A DNA stretch of 23,645 nt from Pseudomonadota bacterium (GCA_023388675.1 JAEWFU010000015.1:1-23645); one strand, 5' to 3'; positions 1 through 10,202 are shown, counted from the stretch's first letter. Translations and numbers: made by a program. Notes: generated from the letters alone by a model not told the origin.

Positions 1-159
1 GTACCCGAAGCCCATGGCCGCAACCTCGTCAACGTCATCCTCGTCGACTTCCGCGCCATCGACACGCTTGGCGAGATCGTCGTCCTCGGCCTTGCCGCGA
101 TCGCGGCGGCCGCGGTGCTGGCGGGGCTGCGCCGGGCAAAGCTGGAGAAGGGCCAATGA
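1..159 (+). CDS. mnhA: Na+/H+ antiporter subunit A, C-terminal fragment
   Basis: Only the last 52 codons are present; the frame is open from the window edge to the TGA at 157-159. The fragment reads [20 protein letters not shown] and then an Ala-rich membrane segment ending in a basic tail (RRAKLEKGQ). The 'DFRAxDTLGE' motif followed by a last transmembrane helix is characteristic of the C-terminal part of the large Mrp/Mnh/Pha subunit A (MbhE-like region). Subunit A is one of the two large proton-channelling subunits of the multisubunit cation/proton antiporter in the inner membrane. Its stop codon overlaps the mnhB start (ATGA at 156-159), so the two are translationally coupled. The family is clear from both the motif and the operon; only the fragment can be judged here. 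Confidence 0.88.
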   Translation, partial: VPEAHGRNLVNVILVDFRAIDTLGEIVVLGLAAIAAAAVLAGLRRAKLEKGQ

Positions 160-551
160 ACTCGATGATCCTTCGCGCGACCAGCCGACTGATCCTGCCG
201 GCTGCGCTCGTTTTCTCGGTCTACGTCCTGCTGCGGGGTCACAACGAGCCGGGGGGCGGCTTCATCGGTGGGCTGATCGCGGCAGCGGGCATCGCGGTTC
301 ACGCGCTCCCTCGTGGGCGCATGTCGCTGACGCAGCTCCTCTTCGCGTCGCCCAAGGCATATATCGGCGCGGGGCTCGTCATCGCCCTGGCGTCCGGTGC
401 GCCGGCCCTTTTGTTGGCGCAGCCCTACCTCACGCACCAATGGCCCTTCGAGGCCATCGCGCTCGGTACCACGCTCATCTTCGACATCGGCGTCTATCTG
501 GTCGTCATCGGCGCGGTGCTGAGCTTTCTGTTCTACTATCTGGAGGAGTGA
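156..551 (+). CDS. mnhB: Na+/H+ antiporter subunit B
   Basis: The product is 131 residues, the usual size for MnhB/MrpB. It contains the family hallmark '[16 protein letters not shown]' at about residues 26-41, which connects the first two of four predicted transmembrane helices. MnhB is a small integral subunit that lies between subunit A and the rest of the Mrp complex and is required for Na+ (Li+/K+) efflux in exchange for protons. The start at 156 has GAGAAGG shortly upstream and overlaps the mnhA stop by 4 bases. The gene stops at 549-551, one base before mnhC. Nothing is unusual in length or motif. Confidence 0.95.
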   Translation: MNSMILRATSRLILPAALVFSVYVLLRGHNEPGGGFIGGLIAAAGIAVHALPRGRMSLTQLLFASPKAYIGAGLVIALASGAPALLLAQPYLTHQWPFEAIALGTTLIFDIGVYLVVIGAVLSFLFYYLEE

Positions 552-552
552 G

Positions 553-957
553 ATGGAGCCCGTCTTCGCTCTGGCTTTCGGTGTGATGGTGGCCGTCGCC
601 GCCTATCTTCTGATGTCCCGCAACGTGCTCAGGGTGGTGCTCGGCCTCCTCGTGCTCGGCAACGCCGCCAACCTGTCGATATTCCTCGCCGGGCGGCTTG
701 GCACGCGCACCCCGCCGCTCGTCGCGGCGGGCGAAACCGCTCTTGTCGGCGGTGCCAACCCGCTGCCCCAGGCCCTGATCCTCACGGCGATCGTCATCTC
801 CTTCTCGCTCGTCGCCTTCACGACCGTGCTGTTCGAAAGCGCTCACCGGCGCCTCGGGACGGTCGATACCGATGCCATGCGCGAGGCCGAGCCAGCCAAA
901 AAGCTTCCTACGGAACGCAAGCAGGCCGTAACCAGAAAGATGGAGGCCGCGGAATGA
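553..957 (+). CDS. mnhC: Na+/H+ antiporter subunit C (NuoK-like)
   Basis: A 134-residue protein with three hydrophobic helices, homologous to the NuoK subunit of complex I. The family motif region 'SRNVLRVVLGLLVLGNAANL' is at about residues 22-41, and 'NPLPQALILTAIVISFSL' at about 75-92 carries the conserved NPLPQALVLTAIVI signature. It is part of the membrane core of the Mrp antiporter, linking subunit D to A. The protein is somewhat longer than the usual ~113-115 residues because of a charged cytoplasmic tail after about residue 100 (many Glu/Lys/Arg). GGAGG lies just before the start. The stop overlaps the mnhD start (ATGA at 954-957). Confidence 0.95.
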   Translation: MEPVFALAFGVMVAVAAYLLMSRNVLRVVLGLLVLGNAANLSIFLAGRLGTRTPPLVAAGETALVGGANPLPQALILTAIVISFSLVAFTTVLFESAHRRLGTVDTDAMREAEPAKKLPTERKQAVTRKMEAAE

Positions 958-2489
958 CGAGCGACCTCCTCCTGACGTTGCCGGTTCTCGCACCCGCGAT
1001 CGGCGTGGCTCTCTGTGCCCTGGCGTGGACACGCCCGTTCGTCCAGCGACTGATAAGCCTGGCGGCAAGTCTCGGACTGTTCTGCGCTTCGGTTGCGCTG
1101 TTGCTCGCCGTCCGCGACGGAACGGTGCTGGCCACGCAGTTCGGCGGATGGGCGCCGCCATTCGGCATCAGTTTCGTCGGTGACATGTTTTCAGCCGCCA
1201 TGGTTGTCATCACCGGCATCATGGCGGTCGCCGTAGGCATCTACGGACTGGTCGGCGACGTCGAAGCGCGCGAGAACGCCTTTTACCATGTGCTCTATCA
1301 GGGCTTGCTGCTGGGGGTCACCGGCGCGTTCCTGACCGGAGACATCTTCAATCTCTATGTCTGGTTCGAGATCATGCTGATCTCGTCCTTCGGCCTTCTG
1401 TCGCTGGGCGGAACGCGCGAGCAGCTCGACGCCGGCGTCAAGTACGTCGCGCTCAACCTGATCGCGACGACCTTCTTCCTGATGAGCGTCGCCTTTCTCT
1501 ACGGCATGACCGGGACGCTCAACATGGCGGACCTCGCCCGAGTCATTCCCACGCTGGAGAACCAGGGGCTGGTCACTGCGCTGGCGCTGATGTTCCTGGC
1601 GACGTTCGGTGCGAAGGCTGCGGTCTTCCCGCTATTCTACTGGCTGCCTGCGGCCTACCACACAGCATCCGCGCCGATCGTGGCCATCTTTGCAGCGTTG
1701 CTGACCAAGGTCGGCGTCTACGCCATCATCCGAACCTTCACGCTGCTGTTCGATGGCGATGCCGGCTACACCGGGCCGATCGTCACGGCTATCGCGATCT
1801 TCACGATGGTGACGGGCGTTCTGGGCGCGGCCGCCCATTTCGACATGCGCCGCATCCTCTCGTTCCATATCATCAGCCAGATCGGCTACATGCTGTTCGG
1901 CATTGCGGTGGCCACGCCCCTGGCGATCGGCGGGTCCATCCTCTACGTGATCCACCACATCATCGTGAAGGCCAACCTGTTCCTGATCGCGGGTGTCGTG
2001 AATCGCGCGGGCGGATCCTTCGATCTCAAGCAGACCGGCGGTCTCTACAGAGCCATGCCGATGCTGGGCGTACTGTTCCTGATTCCGGCTCTGTCGCTTG
2101 CCGGCCTCCCTCCCCTCTCCGGCTTCTGGTCGAAGTTTACGGTGATCAAGGCGAGCCTGGATGCGGGCGACATCGCACTTGCAACGGCGGGCCTCGCGGT
2201 CGGCATCCTGACGCTCTATTCGATGATCAAGATCTGGAACGAGGCTTTCTGGAAAGCCGCTCCGGACCATCTCGGCCATACGATGCGCAGCTGGCAGTCA
2301 GACCGCCGGGCGCGGATCGTCATGCTCTCGCCGATCGTGGCCCTTGCCGCCATCACGCTGACGATCGGCCTCTTCGCCGAGCCCTTCGTCGACTATTCGC
2401 TGCGTGCCGGCGAGCAGCTCCTCGACAAGTCCGCCTACATCGACGCCGTCTTCGGCGCTCCCGCACAAGTCACGGAGGCACGCCCATGA
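954..2489 (+). CDS. mnhD: Na+/H+ antiporter subunit D (proton-translocating, NuoN/M-like)
   Basis: A 511-residue polytopic membrane protein of the proton-conducting membrane transporter family (NuoL/M/N-like), about 14 helices. Residues expected for proton translocation are visible: Glu139 in 'LYVWFEIMLISSF' (the conserved TM5 glutamate), Lys221 in 'TFGAKAAVFPLFYWLPAAY' (TM7 lysine) and Lys252 in 'LLTKVGVYAIIR' (TM8). Together with subunit A it forms the antiporter's proton pathway. Length is normal and there is no frame disruption. The gene overlaps mnhC upstream and mnhE downstream (ATGA at 2486-2489), so expression should be coupled along the operon. In rhizobia the equivalent operon is called pha. 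Confidence 0.97.
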   Translation: MTSDLLLTLPVLAPAIGVALCALAWTRPFVQRLISLAASLGLFCASVALLLAVRDGTVLATQFGGWAPPFGISFVGDMFSAAMVVITGIMAVAVGIYGLVGDVEARENAFYHVLYQGLLLGVTGAFLTGDIFNLYVWFEIMLISSFGLLSLGGTREQLDAGVKYVALNLIATTFFLMSVAFLYGMTGTLNMADLARVIPTLENQGLVTALALMFLATFGAKAAVFPLFYWLPAAYHTASAPIVAIFAALLTKVGVYAIIRTFTLLFDGDAGYTGPIVTAIAIFTMVTGVLGAAAHFDMRRILSFHIISQIGYMLFGIAVATPLAIGGSILYVIHHIIVKANLFLIAGVVNRAGGSFDLKQTGGLYRAMPMLGVLFLIPALSLAGLPPLSGFWSKFTVIKASLDAGDIALATAGLAVGILTLYSMIKIWNEAFWKAAPDHLGHTMRSWQSDRRARIVMLSPIVALAAITLTIGLFAEPFVDYSLRAGEQLLDKSAYIDAVFGAPAQVTEARP

Positions 2490-2806
2490 ATATGGTTCTC
2501 TCCTGGTGCCGCCTGTCTGGCATTTTCTTTCGCGAACTTGCCTTTTCGGTGAAGGACGTCGTCGCGACGGTGCTCAACCCGCGCCGGCCGATCCGATCGG
2601 CAATCGTCGCGGTACCGCTTGATGTGGAAAGCCGCGCCGGAATCACGTTGCTCGCCAACATGATCACGCTGACGCCGGGCACTACCAGCCTGCATGTCAG
2701 CAAGGACCATACGACCCTCTATGTCCACGTCATGAACGCCTCCGACCAGAGCGTCACCCAGATCAAGGACGGCTTCGAAAGGCGGGTGAAGGAGGTGCTG
2801 TCATGA
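2486..2806 (+). CDS. mnhE: Na+/H+ antiporter subunit E
   Basis: A 106-residue protein with the MnhE/MrpE pattern: an amphipathic to hydrophobic N-terminus ('FFRELAFSVKDVVATVL'), then the conserved 'VPLDVESRAGITLLANMITLTPGT' stretch at about residues 46-69, then a soluble 'LYVHVMNA' region. It is shorter than the ~160-residue Bacillus type because it lacks part of the N-terminal membrane region, as is common for alphaproteobacterial proteins of this family. MnhE is a small subunit needed for assembly and activity of the Mrp complex. Start and stop overlap mnhD and mnhF by 4 bases each (ATGA). Confidence 0.93.
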   Translation: MNMVLSWCRLSGIFFRELAFSVKDVVATVLNPRRPIRSAIVAVPLDVESRAGITLLANMITLTPGTTSLHVSKDHTTLYVHVMNASDQSVTQIKDGFERRVKEVLS

Positions 2807-3099
2807 TCGGCGGAACTCTTTTTGCCGCCGGTGTCACGATCTCCGGCATCCTCCTGTTCGCCGCAATGCTGTGTGCCGGCCTGCGTATCATCCGGGGCCC
2901 TTCCGGCCCCGACCGCGTCGTCGCACTCGATCTGCTCGGTCTTCTGGGTGTTGCCGCCGCCGGCATGGCAGTCGTTGTCTCGGGCTCGGTCGCGTTCGTC
3001 GACATCGCGCTGGGTGTGGCGCTCATCGGCTTCCTCGCAACGATCGCCTTCGCCGGCTTCATAGAACGCGGCTCGATCGAAGAGGAGGAAGGGCCATGA
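2803..3099 (+). CDS. mnhF: Na+/H+ antiporter subunit F
   Basis: A 98-residue, three-helix protein of the MrpF/PhaF family. The 'RIIRGPSGPDRVVALDLL' motif at about residues 28-45 is the family signature. The last helix ends in 'LIGFLATIAFAGFIERG', followed by an acidic tail (EEEEGP). It is a small integral subunit of the Mrp complex. The start overlaps mnhE. The stop overlaps the mnhG start (ATGA at 3096-3099), with an AGAGGAGGAAGGG ribosome-binding region just before that start. Confidence 0.94.
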   Translation: MIGGTLFAAGVTISGILLFAAMLCAGLRIIRGPSGPDRVVALDLLGLLGVAAAGMAVVVSGSVAFVDIALGVALIGFLATIAFAGFIERGSIEEEEGP

Positions 3100-3956
3100 T
3101 GACATTGCTCTCCGTCGCCTTCCTGATAGCCGGCGCCGGCCTATGCCTGATCGCCGCGCTTGGCATTCTGCGCCTGCCGGATTTCTTCATGCGCATGCAT
3201 GCCGCCACCAAGGCGGGGGTCGCGGGATGCGGCCTGTTGCTTGTCGGCGTCGCCTTTGCCGAACCGTCGGCGGGCACATGGATCAAGGTGGCGATCGCCA
3301 TCGCCTTCCTGCTTCTGACGCAGCCGATCGCGGGCCATCTGCTGGCTCGCGCCGGCTACGTCGCCGGAGTGCCGTTGTGGGGCGGCACGCGCGAGGACCA
3401 GCTCGAGGGTGAACTGCAGCGTGGCGATTTCGATCACCCCGCATCCGCAGCGTTTCGGAGGAAAACCATGAACCACAAGATTGAAAAGGTCGTTCTCGGC
3501 ATAGCGAGCGGTCCCGGCATGGATGCTGCGATCACCCATGCGGTCGCGATGGCCAAAGCACACCGGGTCGACCTTGCCGGACTGGCGATAATCGACACCA
3601 AGACGCTACACAACGTGGGTCCGGTGCCCATTGGCGGAAACTACTACGCGAAGCAGTTGCGCAATACCCTGACAGCAGGAGCGCGCCGCCGCGTCGCCGA
3701 AGCGGTCGAGATCGTCGAGGAAGCCGCCTCCCAGGCGGGCGTGCGCTTCGGGCTGTATGTCGAGGAGGGAGATCCTATCCCGATCCTTCGCGACCGCCTG
3801 ACCAGCGGCGTTGCTCTGGTCCTGTCCCGCGAGGCCTGGTTCGATCACGGGTTGGCTGAAAAACCAATCGCTGCGATGACGAAGCTCACGCGTCATCGGA
3901 TAGCTCCCGCGAACGAACCCCTTGAAGACGATGCCCCGATCGTCGTTTTCGGTTGA
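3096..3956 (+). CDS. mnhG: Na+/H+ antiporter subunit G fused to a universal-stress-like domain
   Basis: A 286-residue open frame with two parts. Residues 1-124 are a full MnhG: three membrane helices and the family motif 'GILRLPDFFMRMHAATKAGV' at about 22-41, with the normal length for MnhG (~110-125). From Met125 the frame continues without a stop into a soluble alpha/beta domain starting MNHKIEKVVLGIASGPGMDA, then 'AITHAVAMAKAHRVDLAGLAI' and 'EEGDPIPIL'. This resembles the first half of the double-domain universal stress proteins of alphaproteobacteria. The second USP half and the ATP-binding G-x2-G-x9-G(S/T) loop are not visible. A GGAGGA 5 bases before Met125 (3457-3462) suggests the USP part is also made, or was once made, separately. 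The MnhG assignment is firm. The USP assignment is moderate, and whether a real fusion protein exists is unknown. Confidence 0.85.
   Translation: MMTLLSVAFLIAGAGLCLIAALGILRLPDFFMRMHAATKAGVAGCGLLLVGVAFAEPSAGTWIKVAIAIAFLLLTQPIAGHLLARAGYVAGVPLWGGTREDQLEGELQRGDFDHPASAAFRRKTMNHKIEKVVLGIASGPGMDAAITHAVAMAKAHRVDLAGLAIIDTKTLHNVGPVPIGGNYYAKQLRNTLTAGARRRVAEAVEIVEEAASQAGVRFGLYVEEGDPIPILRDRLTSGVALVLSREAWFDHGLAEKPIAAMTKLTRHRIAPANEPLEDDAPIVVFG
3457..3462 (+). promoter_or_regulatory. Internal ribosome-binding site in mnhG-usp
   Basis: GGAGGA lies 5 bases before the in-frame ATG at 3468-3470, which is exactly where MnhG homology ends and the USP-like domain begins. It can decide whether the second half is translated as a separate 162-residue protein. 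Confidence 0.5.
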
Positions 3957-5433
3957 AGCGCGACGCCCGGCTTGCGAACCTGAAAAGGACATCGCAATCG
4001 GGAGTGTCGGAGCCTTGGAACCGTTAGCGCAGAAGATTCCCGTCACCGTACGATTGCCGGTGATCGTGGCGATGATGATCTTCGTCGCCGCGGTGGTTTC
4101 CACGCAGACCGCGATCGTGGTCATGTCCCGACAAGCCGAGCAGCAAGCGGAGACGCTCGGCCACGTCTACCTGGACGGGCTTTCCGCAGCGATGCTGCCC
4201 CATGTGCGCAACGGCGACGACGCCGCTGTTCGCTCCGTTCTCGAACAGGCCCTGGAGTTCCACGAAGGGGTCGTCGACCGCCGCCTCATGTTTCTGGACA
4301 ACGGTCTCAACGTCAGGGCCGAGGCACTACGCGCCGGCGAGGACGTGGTAGCCGAACTTCCCAGCGAATTGGGTCTGTCCGAGACCGGTACGTTGCCGAT
4401 GTCGAGCGACGGGGGAATGTGGATCTGGCGCGGACTGCACTCGGACGGAGCAAAAGTGGGAACCGTGGCTGCCGACCTCGACCTCTCCGCCTTCCAGGCA
4501 TCACCAAGGCAGTTGCGCTGGCTCCTGTTGCTCTTCGATCTCGTGTTCAGCCTGGTATGCGCTGTTATCGGCTTCTTCATGGTGCGCAGGATGCAGCGTC
4601 CGATCGCGTTGCTCGCCCGCCGTCTCTACGATGCGGCGTTCAGCGATCCCCGTCCAATCGCGGAAGACGAGATTCCGCTTGGCGACCGCCAATCCACGCG
4701 GATGTTCCATGCCTTCAACGCGATGGCCCATGCCAGCCAAGAACGCGAGGCGCTGCTGAAACATCTTGCTGACAGGGAACGGGAAGCCGTGCTCGGGCGC
4801 CTTACCGCCACCATCGCCCATGAGGTCCGCAACCCGCTTGGCGGCATGCGCGCCGCCGTCGGCACCTTGAAGCGTTTCGGCGACCACGAGGAGCCACGTC
4901 GCGAGGCGATCGACTTCCTGGAAAGAGGCGTCAATACGCTCGATGAGGTGGTGAACGCCACGCTGGCGAGCCACCGAACCAGGATAAGCTGGCGCCCCTT
5001 GTCGCGTCAGGACTTCCATGACCTGCGGCTGCTCGTGGAAGCCGACGGCAAATCTCGCGATGTCGCGATCGCAATGGACCTTTCAATTCCGGATGAAGTG
5101 CCGGTTGCCGCTCTTGAAGTGCGGCAGATCCTGCTCAATCTTCTTCTCAACGCCGTGCAAGCATCGAACAAGGGCGGAAATGTCAGGCTCGCCGCGAAGC
5201 TGATGGACAAGCAACTGGAGATTGCGGTGGAAGATCAGGGCAGCGGCCTCGAGCCGCATATGGCGCTGGCGCTCGAAGAAGGTGCGCCTTCGGCCGATGT
5301 TCCGGGCCTCGGCATCGCCGTCGTCATACGCCTCGTCGAGCGTCTCAACGGACGCGTCTCGGTGCAATCACTGCCGGAACTTGGCACACGTATCACATTG
5401 CATCTGCCTTTGCAGGCTCAAGGCGGCGCATGA
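3931..5433 (+). CDS. Membrane sensor histidine kinase
   Basis: A 500-residue kinase if started at ATG 3931. TTG 4015 is an alternative start (472 aa) with GGGAG upstream, and its product would begin just before the first helix. Numbering from ATG 3931: TM1 at about 40-65, a periplasmic sensor region at about 67-195, TM2 at about 196-218, a HAMP-like linker, then a HisKA domain with H-box 'ATIAHEVRNPLGGMR' (phospho-accepting His297). An HATPase domain follows with N-box 'QILLNLLLNAVQAS', G1 box 'DQGSGL' and G2 'GLGIAVVIRLVE'. The sensor region has no motif I can assign to a ligand. The gene overlaps the end of mnhG-usp and overlaps the response-regulator start by 4 bases, so it pairs with that regulator. 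Its position suggests a link to cation/pH homeostasis, but that is inference. Confidence 0.92.
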   Translation: MPRSSFSVEARRPACEPEKDIAIGSVGALEPLAQKIPVTVRLPVIVAMMIFVAAVVSTQTAIVVMSRQAEQQAETLGHVYLDGLSAAMLPHVRNGDDAAVRSVLEQALEFHEGVVDRRLMFLDNGLNVRAEALRAGEDVVAELPSELGLSETGTLPMSSDGGMWIWRGLHSDGAKVGTVAADLDLSAFQASPRQLRWLLLLFDLVFSLVCAVIGFFMVRRMQRPIALLARRLYDAAFSDPRPIAEDEIPLGDRQSTRMFHAFNAMAHASQEREALLKHLADREREAVLGRLTATIAHEVRNPLGGMRAAVGTLKRFGDHEEPRREAIDFLERGVNTLDEVVNATLASHRTRISWRPLSRQDFHDLRLLVEADGKSRDVAIAMDLSIPDEVPVAALEVRQILLNLLLNAVQASNKGGNVRLAAKLMDKQLEIAVEDQGSGLEPHMALALEEGAPSADVPGLGIAVVIRLVERLNGRVSVQSLPELGTRITLHLPLQAQGGA

Positions 5434-6743
5434 TGGGTGCGCACCATGTCCTGATCGTGGAGGATGACCCCATTCTCGGCGGCGCGCTGACGCAGCGGCT
5501 GAGACTGGAGAACTTCGAAGTCACCTGGTCCAAGGATTGCAACGAGGCATTGGTGGCCATGCGGCGCCGCCGGCCCGATTTCGTCCTCTCCGACATCGTT
5601 CTGCCGGACGGGTCGGGCGAAGACCTCTATCGCAGGGCGCAGTCCTGGCTTGGAGATACGCCGATCCTGTTTGCGACAGCCTTCGGCGAAATCGACCAGG
5701 CCGTCCGTCTGGTCAAGGCGGGGGCGGACGACTATCTGACCAAGCCATATGACGTCGACGACCTCATCGGCCGGATTCGCGAGCGCCTTCGCCGGCCAAC
5801 CGTCGAGGTCGACGAGCACGGTGCGGTCGACTTCGCCCTTTCGCCGGTAACCCAGCGGATTTCCGAACAATTGCGGCGCGTCGCCGATACCGACTTGCCA
5901 GTGCTGATCACGGGAGAGACAGGTACGGGCAAGGAGGTGGCCGCGCGGTACCTTCACGCCACGTCCCTCCGTGCGCAAAAGCCCTTTGTGGCCGTAAATT
6001 GCGGCGCTATCCCCCATGATCTCCTGGAAAGCCAGTTCTTCGGGCATGAGCGCGGAGCGTTCACCGGTGCCTCGCAGTCCCATGTCGGCTTCTTCGAGGA
6101 GGCAGGTGACGGCACGCTCTTTCTCGATGAGATCGGAGAACTGGATTCGCGCCTCCAGACAGCGCTGCTGCGGGTTCTGGAGGACGGCCGCTTTCGTCCG
6201 GTTGGCTCGCGCACCGATCGCTCGTTCCAGGGACGCATCATAGCGGCGACGAACGCCGATCTCGACACGATGCGCATCCAAAAGACCTTCCGGGAGGATC
6301 TTTATTATCGCCTGTCGGTGATCGAAATCTCACTGCCGCCGCTGCGCCACAGGACCGCGGAAATCGAGCCGCTTGTCGAGCGTTTGCTGAAGCAGACATC
6401 CCTTCGCCACGGGCTTGCGGTTCGCACCGTCTCGCCGGAAGCGTTTGCGGCTCTCGTCCACCACGAATGGCCGGGCAATGTTCGTGAACTTCGCAATCGT
6501 CTCGAGCGTGCCAGCGTGTTTGCCCGTGGGGACGTATTGGAGCCCGAAGATATCTTTCCGGAGCTCTCGCTCGGCACTGCCGAGACAGACACCCTCGCCG
6601 ACGTTCGCAGACAGGCGGAAAGCGAACGCATCGATCGCGCGTTGATCGAAAGCGACGGAAAGGTCGGCGAAGCGGCGAGACGGTTGGGCATTTCACGAAC
6701 GACGCTCTGGAAGCGACGGGCAAGCGCCAAGCGCGACCAGTGA
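5430..6743 (+). CDS. NtrC-family sigma54-dependent response regulator
   Basis: A 437-residue protein with three domains in order. The receiver domain (about 5-120) has an acidic pocket at Glu11/Asp12-Asp13, phospho-acceptor Asp55 in 'FVLSDIVLPDGSG', Thr83 and Lys105 ('LTKPYD'). The AAA+ sigma54-interaction domain (about 135-365) has Walker A 'GETGTGKE' at 162-169, the sigma54-contacting 'GAFTGA' loop at 209-214, Walker B 'LFLDEIGE' at 230-237 and arginine-finger region 'FREDLYYR' at 287-294. A Fis-type helix-turn-helix is at about 412-432 ('GEAARRLGISRTTLWKRR'). All key residues are intact, so it should activate sigma54 promoters when phosphorylated by the kinase encoded just before it (ATGA overlap). 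Targets cannot be read from the window; no convincing -24/-12 site was found. A perfect terminator follows 54 bp after the stop. Confidence 0.96.
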   Translation: MMGAHHVLIVEDDPILGGALTQRLRLENFEVTWSKDCNEALVAMRRRRPDFVLSDIVLPDGSGEDLYRRAQSWLGDTPILFATAFGEIDQAVRLVKAGADDYLTKPYDVDDLIGRIRERLRRPTVEVDEHGAVDFALSPVTQRISEQLRRVADTDLPVLITGETGTGKEVAARYLHATSLRAQKPFVAVNCGAIPHDLLESQFFGHERGAFTGASQSHVGFFEEAGDGTLFLDEIGELDSRLQTALLRVLEDGRFRPVGSRTDRSFQGRIIAATNADLDTMRIQKTFREDLYYRLSVIEISLPPLRHRTAEIEPLVERLLKQTSLRHGLAVRTVSPEAFAALVHHEWPGNVRELRNRLERASVFARGDVLEPEDIFPELSLGTAETDTLADVRRQAESERIDRALIESDGKVGEAARRLGISRTTLWKRRASAKRDQ

Positions 6744-6797
6744 GTTTCGCGGAATCATACGCGCGAAGGGGTTTTCGGCCTGGCATCAGGGCAAAAG

Positions 6798-6821
6798 AAA
6801 AGCCGGGCATGCCCGGCTTTT
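6798..6821. terminator. Bidirectional terminator between response regulator and hupB
   Basis: A perfect 24-bp palindrome: AAAAGCCGGGC, AT, GCCCGGCTTTT. The GC-rich stem is flanked by A on one side and T on the other, so it forms an intrinsic terminator in both directions. It serves the two-component operon from the left and the HU gene from the right. Confidence 0.93.
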
Positions 6822-6844
6822 CAAAGTTCAGCTTCGGAACAGTC

Positions 6845-7117
6845 TCAGTTGACTGCGTCCTTGAGGCCCTTGCCGGCCGAGAATTTCGGCACGTTGCGGG
6901 CCGGAATCTGCACCTCGGCGCCGGTCTGCGGGTTGCGGCCGGTGGAAGCCTCACGCCTGGAAACGGAAAAATTGCCAAAGCCAACGAGACGGACATCGCC
7001 GCTCTTCTTCAGTTCCCCGGTGATGACAGAAAACACCGCATCGACGGCGGACTGGGCGTCGCCCTTGGAGAGCTTGGCGGCGTCTGCGACGGCGGCTACG
7101 AGTTCGTTCTTGTTCAT
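6845..7117 (-). CDS. hupB: HU-family DNA-binding protein
   Basis: A 90-residue histone-like protein of normal HU length. It begins MNKNELVAAVADAAKLSKGDA (dimerisation helices). The beta-arm contains 'GFGNFSVSRREASTGRNPQTG', with the diagnostic G-R-N-P motif and the Pro at the arm tip, and the C-terminus 'VPKFSAGKGLKDAVN' is typical. HU binds and bends DNA non-specifically and acts in nucleoid organisation, replication and transcription. A strong ribosome-binding site (AGGGAAGGG) lies upstream of the ATG. The gene sits downstream of lon on the same strand, as in many rhizobia. It is separated from lon by a terminator and has its own putative promoter. Confidence 0.97.
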   Translation of the reverse strand: MNKNELVAAVADAAKLSKGDAQSAVDAVFSVITGELKKSGDVRLVGFGNFSVSRREASTGRNPQTGAEVQIPARNVPKFSAGKGLKDAVN

Positions 7118-7175
7118 TAAATAATTCCCTTCCCTGTGAAAGGCCGGTCATTCGACTCAACCGGCAGGATGCGGA

Positions 7176-7203
7176 GTGTAGGAAATCCCGCCTTGCCGAC
7201 CAA
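7176..7203 (-). promoter_or_regulatory. Putative hupB promoter
   Basis: Read on the minus strand: CTTGGT-like -35 (7198-7203 as TTGGTC) and CTACAC -10 (7176-7181) with a 16-bp spacer, about 60 bp upstream of the hupB start. It fits the loose alphaproteobacterial sigma70 pattern. The leader between it and the gene holds a 6-bp inverted repeat, GCCGGT/ACCGGC (7143-7148 and 7160-7165). This is a visual match only. Confidence 0.35.
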
Positions 7204-7257
7204 GTATGAAAAGCGGTCTGAACCCCAGTTTTTCCCGGTTTTCTGCGGGTTTGAGAC

Positions 7258-7287
7258 AAAAAGGCCAGGCGATTGCCTGGCCTTTTT
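7258..7287. terminator. Terminator downstream of lon
   Basis: A 13-bp perfect stem, AAAAAGGCCAGGC / GCCTGGCCTTTTT, with a 4-base loop (GATT), 23 bp after the lon stop. On the minus strand it ends in a T-run, giving a canonical intrinsic terminator. It separates lon transcription from hupB. Confidence 0.93.
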
Positions 7288-7309
7288 CACATTTTTGCGC
7301 TTACGAGCG

Positions 7310-9718
<2,409 letters not shown>

Positions 9719-9965
9719 TGTCCAACCTTTCATTTCGCAGCCGCACATGGGCCGACCGCGAATCTCATATTAGCGACCGCCGGGCCATCCGCCTACCGCC
9801 GAAGCTCTCTCGGCGCCTTTCAGCACGGATTTCCGGGCGACCGGGTCGTCGCTTAGTTGGCGTCGCAGCAAAGAAAGATCAAGAGGCCGGAAAAGGCACG
9901 CTGGCGCAGGCTTGCATTGCCTGTTCGCCTGTCCCATGTGCAAACTGTTGAGGCAAGGAAACTTT
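9719..9965. other. Divergent intergenic region lon / DUF1289
   Basis: About 250 bp between two divergent genes, so it must contain both promoters. I can see the lon ribosome-binding site, and AAGGAA before the ATG at 9966. I cannot point to clear -35/-10 or heat-shock hexamers. A sigma54-like string is present but wrongly spaced (see rejected items). Confidence 0.5.
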
Positions 9966-10202
9966 ATGACGGCGATCGAATCTCCCTGCATTCTGGTCTG
10001 TTCAATCGACATGAAGACCGGCTACTGCTTCGGCTGCGGACGCACGCGCGAGGAGATCGACGCGTGGCTGACGATGCCCCCCGAGACGAGACGTGCCGTC
10101 ATGGCCACGCTTCCTGCCCGTCTCGAAACCGTCGAGCGCAAGCCGCGCCGCGAAACCCGCCGCACCAGACTTGCCCGCGAACGGGGTGAAACCACGCAAT
10201 GA
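9966..10202 (+). CDS. DUF1289 family small Cys-rich protein
   Basis: A 78-residue protein starting MTAIESPCILVCSIDMKTG, with AAGGAA upstream of the ATG. A more upstream in-frame start at 9912 has no ribosome-binding site. The DUF1289 signature is complete: Cys8, Cys12, Cys21 and Cys24 in the pattern PC-x3-C-x8-C-x2-C ('GYCFGCGRTREEI'), followed by 'W' and a basic C-terminal tail rich in Arg. Four cysteines spaced like this suggest a metal-binding (Zn or Fe-S) knuckle. The function of the family is not established. It overlaps the next gene by 4 bases (ATGA at 10199-10202), pointing to coupled translation. Confidence 0.88.
   Translation: MTAIESPCILVCSIDMKTGYCFGCGRTREEIDAWLTMPPETRRAVMATLPARLETVERKPRRETRRTRLARERGETTQ

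Noticed and set aside
9902..9916. TGGCGC...TTGC, resembling a sigma54 -24/-12 promoter before the DUF1289 gene
   Set aside because: The GG-to-GC distance is one base too short, and sigma54 promoters do not tolerate that spacing.
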